This document shows, piece after piece, positions 57,970 to 64,000 of a stretch of 64,000 nucleotides of DNA (position 1 is its first letter; each line of letters starts with the position of its first letter). Under the pieces are notes generated by a model. It had not been told where the DNA came from and searched no databases. It was given only the letters and a program-made list of their open reading frames with translations. The stretch covers positions 15,114-79,113 of the forward strand of contig RHPI01001965.1 of assembly GCA_009103225.1 (NCBI GenBank), in the 5' to 3' direction. The stretch comes from Chlorokybus atmophyticus (taxonomy: Eukaryota; Streptophyta; Chlorokybophyceae; Chlorokybales; Chlorokybaceae). A program made the position numbers and the translations under genes.

Positions 57970-59420
57970 CCACACAGGTTGAGTGGACAGGTTGCACTGT
58001 GTATTTGACTACTTGTTGCATATATTCCCTGGTGATGTTGGTGTGATGATAGCAAGCTGACCAATTAGACGACGCGTAACATCTGTTCATGAAAAATGCC
58101 GAAGAGACGCTGATTGAGAGTTATAGCACCTGTGTGCATTGATAACTGCTAATGCAACGTCAAGTCAGATCTTGGTAGTTGCGTACGGTGTCTAATGTTG
58201 GTACTTCTCTCAAGATCTGTGACACGCTGGAACATGCTTGTATACATTCGTCTACAAGTAGTGAAATCCCTAATGTGGCAGTGGTAACCGGGACGTTCTT
58301 GCGGCAGGAGTGCTGTGAGGTGTGCTGAGTGATGCTAGACAGCGGCAACAGCGCGATGTGACCTGTGTACATGTGTTGATTGTATTATGTCATCAGCGCC
58401 TTGAAATCATTGGAAGCGCAGCTCATGCACATGTCGTGGTGAGAGCAAGCTTGTGATGTGCATAGCTGTGATTTATTGGTTCGGTTCACTTGACTGTGCA
58501 CAACCCAAATGCATCGTCAATGCTGTCATTGCATTGTGTGGCAAACTCCGTCCCTCAAATCCGTTTCTTGGCAGAGTGCATATATTTGACTGACTGACAG
58601 ACAGACATGCAACAGTCATCACGTACAGTAGCAACCTTTGCATGCTGTCCGGTAAAGATGGCCTGGTAAGTACAGAGTCCGCCGTTTGGAGACTTTGTTT
58701 CTACCACTGCGTTGCTGAATGTGCTTAGTGATACGTCTAGCTATCACGCTAAGCCCATATACCCTCTCTGAACAACTTGCTTCTCACGGTGCTGTCTTGT
58801 AGCTTCCCTCGCCTGCAACACTACGTGCCTTTGCAGTTGAGGCGACAGCCAAAGCCGACACGTACACATGCAGCGGGACGCCTGACCCCCAGCAATTACT
58901 CAAACAAACAGCAACGTTCAGCGTACCTTGTGCTTGGGGCATTATCATGGTTGCCATGAAATTGTATGCATTGGGCGGGAGGATGTTGTCTAGGACAGCA
59001 TCTCTGAGAGCCTGTTTGATAACGGTTTCATCGACATCCGCCATGGCCTTGCCAGGAAGTCTTTGGCACTCAGAACTCATAAAGTCGCTGTCGCTCTGAC
59101 CAGATGATAACCTCTGACCTGCTTCATGTCAGTCACCTTCCTTGCTCGCCATGTATGTGTCGAGCATTGCGCAAATCACGGGTCGGATCATCGGCTGGAA
59201 GGCGATCAGGATTGCAAGGATCATCACTGGTGCGCTTGGGCGGGCAGGGTCTAGAGCAGCTTGCTGCTGGGGTCAACAATGACCCACTCCTGGCTGTCCG
59301 TGTACCTGACGCGGAGCTCCCCGACGTCGCTGTAGTCCAGCGTGATGTAACAATGGGACCTCTGAGAACATGCAGGACGTGGTCAGGACCTGATTGAAGA
59401 GTGCGTCGCAGCTATAATGC
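57970..59420 (-). pseudogene. Second decayed copy of the unknown two-exon gene family
   Basis: The block parallels 19,028-20,480. The family-like part at about 58,880-59,400 shows ETVIKQALRDAVLD, an equivalent of the VEQALKDAQ segment, and reversed equivalents of VLTTSCMF and of the QPMIRPVI-type segment in broken frames. The first exon and the FYVDN region are missing. Confidence 0.55.
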
Positions 59421-60144
59421 ACGGGCGCAAGGAAGCGCACGCCCTGCAAAGCAAGGCACGCTGCTTAGTTGTTGCGCAGTGTCACACGCGATGTGTGGCA
59501 GCAGCCATCACAGGAAGCCACGCAAAGTGTGGAACCAACCGTCAGGAGGAGCATGGCAAGTGCTGCACTGGACACTCTAGACGCGACACGTAAGTGCATG
59601 GAGCTGAGCAACTCAAATGCATGCGTGTCGAACAATAGCATTAAACAGATGCAGAAACACGTGTACATCTGATTTCCACGACAGCACTTTGCAAACTGAA
59701 GCCATTGTTGTGACAGAACGCATTCGATTGACTGGCAGACAGACACTTCCAGACGGGGGGAGCTGAAGGGTTGCTTACTGACTATGTTCTAACACGCACA
59801 GCAACAATCTTGTCATCAGCGCCCAATATGCAAGGCCTGGTGTACAAGCGCAAAATGTGCTGTTTTATTCCTACTACTGTGTGACTACAAGTGCTTGCTA
59901 TACGCACGTCTTTCACGCTCTGCGTCCATAGACTCTGTGGAGATAGCCTGTCCCAGAGTCCTCGGTACTGGTGACATTAACCTGCAGCAAAACGTGCCTA
60001 AGCGAAGTTAATGCAATTTTCTCGCACCAGCGCAGGCCCACGCACATGACCTATATGCAGCATGCAGTTGCAGACACGTACGCCTGCAGCGGGACGCCTC
60101 AACCCAGCAAACTTGAAGGTTTCAACAGCTACTTCAGCTTACCT

Positions 60145-61344
60145 CTATGGCTTCACGTTCTGCACCGTCACCGAGAACTTGGTGTTCGCTGGGAGTTTGG
60201 TCGAATTTGGCTTCATTCCAAAGGTGACGTTCTGCTGCGCGTCTTTCAGAGCCTGTTCGACAGCAGCGTGGGGGTCCTCCCTGACCACGGCCACAGTAAA
60301 ACTCATGGTCCGGCCGTCGTCTGACCAAGTCATAGTCTCTGCATTCACGGCGAGGACCTTCCGCGCCACGTAGGCGCTGAGCGCTGCCCGGATCACAGGC
60401 TGGATGGGGAATGTGAACTGGACTACTGCTACTAACACTCCGATCGAAGCCGGGTCGACCTGCTGATTTAGAGGTCCGTGCGGACCCGCGGCGACCACGG
60501 CCATCTTCGCGTACTCGTCCGCGTCCATCTCCCCAAATGCGGTGCGGCGCTTGGTCGGCAGGATTTGAAGCAGCTTGCCGGATTTGGGGTCGGAGATTAC
60601 CCACTGCATCGTGTCCGTGTAGGTGACGTTGTAGTCCCCAACCTCGCTGTAGTCCAGTGTGATGTAATTGCCGCTGACCTCCTCAAACATGCAGCTGGTC
60701 GTCAGGACCTGATCAAAGAATGCCATGATAGTCTCCTTGGGCTCCAGCGTGATGCGGCCCAGAATCGCGGGGCTCTTTGCCACGTAGAAGGGTTTGTACT
60801 CGTCGTTGACCATCGCGTTGACGCCTGCGCAGATCAGGCCCTTCTGGTTGTCCACATAGAATGGACCCGTTGATGCCGGGGTGCCTGCGTCATGCACAGA
60901 GGCGCAGCATCTGTGAGCTGAGCGACATGCAGCTTCGACATGTGCAAGCACTTACGGACGTATAGGCTACACCGCAGGCAGCGACACCCGTACTCTGCTC
61001 TCGTGCGAGCATGCACACACGCCTGCATGACAAGTACCTGATTGAGGCATGAGGTTGCCGTCTTTGGTGAGAACGCAGGTCATGCCCGGCTGGATGTCCT
61101 GGACATCGGTGGTGGCCCGCACGAGAGCACCGGATGTGAAGCTCTCTTGCCCGAAGACCTGGAAACTGTCCTGCCACTCGAACAGGTTGGAGTTAAGCAG
61201 GTCGTCCATGCCCAGCCAGATGACGTTGAAGTCCTTGTCGCCGAGCTTCTTCGCGATGCAGAGCCTGTAGCCGCCATCCTTGAGTGTGTCCAACATCTTG
61301 TCAGAGATGGCCACGGTGAGACTCTTGGATTGGGGTTGAGCCAT
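60145..61344 (-). CDS. Unknown two-exon protein, intact family member
   Basis: Not recognised; 348 residues. Exon 1 61,038-61,344 reads MAQPQSKSLTVAISDKML, YRLCIAKKLGDKDFNVIWLG, EWQDSFQVFGQESF and QPGMTCVL. Exon 2 60,145-60,884 reads FYVDNQKGLICAGVNAMVND, EYKPFYVAKSPAILGRITLE, VLTTSCMFEEVSGNYITLDY, TDTMQWVISDPKSGKLLQIL and AVVREDPHAAVEQALKDAQQ. No signal peptide or membrane segment is seen. It has a beta-rich look (alternating polar/apolar strands). A 5' UTR intron (61,346-61,836) ends one base before the ATG. The gene is head to head with a paralogue at 63,258, and two decayed relatives lie at 19.9 and 58.9 kb. The function is unknown. Confidence 0.8.
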
Positions 61345-63257
61345 GCTGCGTACAAGAACAACCACATAGGTCAACGTGAATCGTGACTTTGCCAGACGGT
61401 GCCACCGTCAACAGAACAGCCTGGCATATTCATGGCACGCGCGCGTTGCAGCAACATGCCGACTTAGCACTTGTGGCTTACTTGGGGCTGGGAAATGTGG
61501 CTGCGATGAGAGCTACGTTGACGAGCAAGAGTGCAGTGGCGCAAGCAACCAACCGCAGGAGCACGCGCACGCCCTGGCTTGCAAACAAGGCACGCTGGTT
61601 AGCTGTTGCTGTGCAGTGGCACACACTTCACACAGCAGTCATCACAACGAACCAAGCTCATCTCAATGCATGCAGTTGTTTCGCTCAACATGAATGAAAT
61701 TGGAAGTGCACTGGACTAATACGTATGCATGCCCAGCGTTGGCATCATACAGACACAGAGTGACAACGCAGCGTGCAGCACAAACCAAGCGCTTGAATGA
61801 GTTGCAGCACACAGCAAAGCAGATTGCAACCGTTACCTTACAACGTCGGCACGCTGCTGCGGAGTAGGAGCCGGACAGAAGAGCTCGTCCCGACAGAAAC
61901 GCTCTACACTTACCTTGCCTGCCGCTGGCATGCGGCATTTATAGGGCATTGCCTGAGGCTGTGGCTGAGGCTCAGGCGTCGTCATCGTGCCCTCCGGCCC
62001 ACCCGCCACCTGCCGCATTTCGCGTTGGACAATGTCATGCAGTAGTCTTGCTGCGAACCGGTCATGGATGGCAGCCTCTGCACGCGTCGCCTACCGCTAC
62101 TGCCGGGAGCGCGTCGGTCAAACCCGAGGCAAACGGGCCATACCCTCGCAGTAGTTAGAGTCTGACTCATAAAACGCGTGTCCGCCAATAGTTGCTTAGC
62201 ACCTCTCAGCTGTTGGCCAGGCCAACTTGGCCTTGCTCTCGCGGTAGGAGTCTGACTACTCTAGCGCGGCTTAGCGGTAGAACGCTGAGACATGCTGACT
62301 CACAGTTCTATTCTTACTCATCAACCGCGTGTCAGCCAAAGCATGTTGTAGCCTCCCCGCACAGTGTCAGCTGTTGGCCTTACTCTCGCAGTACCGGCAG
62401 GAGTCTGACTCATCATGAATAAGGCATCGGTCCATGTACAGTACATGTGATGTGTATATGTAGTACCTGTGCTGCGCAGGCTGTGTGTATCACTTTGCAT
62501 GATACTGTTCGACAAGAATGCGGCAGGTGTGACGTCCAGATCAACTCTTGCCAACACAGCGTGGCTTGGTAAGACAAAGTCTCCTCAGGAATGACATGTG
62601 AAGTGCGCATGCCGTCAGGGCATGAGGGTAAGCTTAGAGCTTCTCTCGGGGCAAACTGTTCTCTCCTCTCGCCACCGTCCATTTTCTGCTGCGGCAGCCT
62701 GCCGACGTGCTAAGGTAAGCCAGGCGCTCTGCGCCTTGCGTGCGGTTTTGCTGTTGCCGCTCACTCGCGGTTTGGGTGTGTTGCACGCGCTGCGGTTTAC
62801 TCTGTGCTCCAATGTCAATGCAATGCCAACAGTTGACACTGTCACCATATCACATTGACCTGCACAAGTGCAGACGGGTTGAGCTCGACTCGCATGCATG
62901 TGCGTCACGTCTTGAGCGTGGGCCAGTGAAGCACTTGCCACAATAACTCAGTAGTTGCTTGAACTTAGTGGCTTGCTTCCTTATAATTGTGGCTAGTATG
63001 AACTGGGCAGCACAGCTAACAAGCGTGCCTTGTTTTGCCGCAGGGCTTGCTTGTCAATGTAGCCACCAATGCGGCACGTCTCAAGCTCAAGTAAGCCACG
63101 TGTGGGCGGTCAGTTTGTTCCTGCTACGCATTGACGTGTGGGGTTTCATGCAGTCTGCTGCACAACCGGGCACGAGAATGCTACGTGTTTGCCAGGCTGA
63201 CCCTTAAAAACATTTTGATGACTGTCGGTAAATGATGTGGTCGTTCTTGCGTGCAGC
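61345..63257. promoter_or_regulatory. Inverted-duplicate upstream region of two paralogues, with central direct repeats
   Basis: The minus strand of about 61,660-61,940 resembles the plus strand of about 62,600-62,860: both contain GTAAGCTTAGAGC-like sequence, a GCAGC(C/G)TGCCGACGT stretch and a donor (TAAG/GTAA at 61,837 and at 62,714). Each is therefore a non-coding first exon whose intron ends one base before the start codon (61,346 and 63,256). Between them, 62,155-62,420 has two direct copies of a unit of about 240 bp with GAGTCTGACTCAT, CGCGTGTC(C/A)GCC and CAGCTGTTGGCC. Likely bidirectional promoter; no protein gene seen. Confidence 0.6.
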
Positions 63258-64000
63258 ATGGCGACCGAGAAGAGTCTCATCGTGGAGATTTCTGAAGTTG
63301 TGCTACCGGTGCTTAGGGCTGGCAGATATAAGCTCTGCATCGCCAAGCAGCTGGGTGACGAGGACTTCAACGTCATATGGCAGAGCATTGACAACCTTTT
63401 CCAATTTAACGAGTTCAGGTGGCAGGACAGTTTTCAAGTCTTTGGGCAAGAGAGATTCTCGCCTGGTAAACTTGTGCGGCCCAATACCGGAGTTCACGAT
63501 GTTCAGCCAGGCATGACCTGCCTTCTCGACAGCAATGCCATTTTGCAAGGTCAACAAGGTACTTCGTGCGTGTATGTGCACGTGTGCGGGCAGTATGCGT
63601 GTGGCTGGCAGCGCTAGTAAGCACACCCTCAACAGCAGCCTCAACATGTGCCAGCACATGTTGAGGCTGCTGATCGCTGACGGATGCTGCACCTCTGTGC
63701 GTGCCCAGGCGCCCCGACAACAACAGGTCCATTCTTTGTGGACAATCGGTTTGGCTTGATCTGCATCGGCGTAAATGCAATGATTAACGGTGAGTACAAG
63801 CCCTTCTACGTGGCAACAAGCCAAGCAATTCTGGGCCGCATCACGCTAGAACCCCAGGAGACTATCAAGGTTTTCTTCAATCGGGTCCTGACGACCAGCT
63901 GCATGTTCAATGAGGTCAGCGGGGAGTTTATCGACATCACGCTGGACTATCGCAAAGTTGACGACCACCATATCGTCTACACGGACAGCATGCACTGGGA
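63258..64000 (+). CDS. Paralogue of the unknown two-exon protein, runs off the window
   Basis: Exon 1 63,258-63,558 (MATEKSLIVEISEVVLPVL, YKLCIAKQLGDEDFNVIW, FRWQDSFQVFGQERF, VQPGMTCLL) and exon 2 from 63,709 (GPFFVDNRFGLICIGVNAM, EYKPFYVATSQAILGRITLE, RVLTTSCMFNEVSGEF, YTDSMHW) keep frame to the window end. It is clearly homologous to the gene at 60,145 and equally intact as far as visible. The C-terminal third is outside the window. Confidence 0.82.
63634..63671. repeat. Perfect hairpin, 17-bp arms, in the intron of the paralogue
   Basis: Arms 63,634-63,650 and 63,655-63,671 are fully complementary around CCAG. It lies between exon 1 and exon 2. The paralogous intron at 60.9-61.0 kb has no such hairpin. 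Confidence 0.9.

Overview
This is nuclear DNA from a eukaryote. The genes are split by many short GT-AG introns, with three inferred GC-AG introns, and the proteins are eukaryotic families: prefoldin subunit 6, the GPI mannosyltransferase PIGB, TANGO2 and a giant RNF213-like ATPase/ubiquitin ligase. The non-coding DNA is full of CA/TG microsatellites, palindromes, segmental duplications and decayed LTR retroelements. Nothing in the window names the species. I would guess a protist or alga from a draft assembly, because the gaps and single Ns sit in G or C homopolymers.

Layout. At 61-5269 lies a divergent two-gene cassette: an OTU-protease gene on the minus strand and an unrecognised 7-exon gene on the plus strand, separated by a palindrome-rich spacer. 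At 5.6-8.0 kb are a 53-bp tandem array, an LTR-like fragment, and the integrase/chromodomain end plus 3' LTR of a dead Ty3/gypsy chromovirus. At 8.27-15.41 kb is a compact gene block: prefoldin 6 (minus) and PIGB (plus) start head to head across about 310 bp, and TANGO2 (minus) converges on PIGB. At 15.4-20.9 kb are gene-like fragments and a decayed copy of a repeated gene family. At 21-39 kb is the RNF213-like gene (minus). At 39-44 kb are a sharp GC-rich/AT-rich composition boundary, a GCR1_C-like fragment and an unknown multi-exon gene.

At 44.28-48.76 kb the OTU cassette recurs inverted and decayed, with a complete 529-bp miniature LTR retroelement (79-bp LTRs, 5-bp target duplication) inserted in it. 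At 49-54 kb are more element remnants (gag-like ORF, LTR-like block) and a perfect 43-bp-arm inverted repeat. At 54.4-56.2 kb is a conserved-looking unknown gene. At 56.22-59.4 kb is a second copy of the 12-21 kb region (PIGB 3' end, TANGO2 3' exons, family gene) with about 5.2 kb missing inside. At 60.1-64 kb two members of the same unknown family stand head to head with duplicated 5' ends.

The genes do not form one pathway. PIGB acts in GPI-anchor synthesis in the ER, prefoldin 6 in tubulin/actin folding, TANGO2 in membrane/lipid or haem handling, and RNF213 in ubiquitin-based lipid and antimicrobial defence. The most unusual parts are the OTU two-gene cassette with its palindromic spacer, the miniature LTR element with tRNA-like promoter boxes, and the RNF213-like gene whose frame carries four stop codons that could each come from one C-to-T change.
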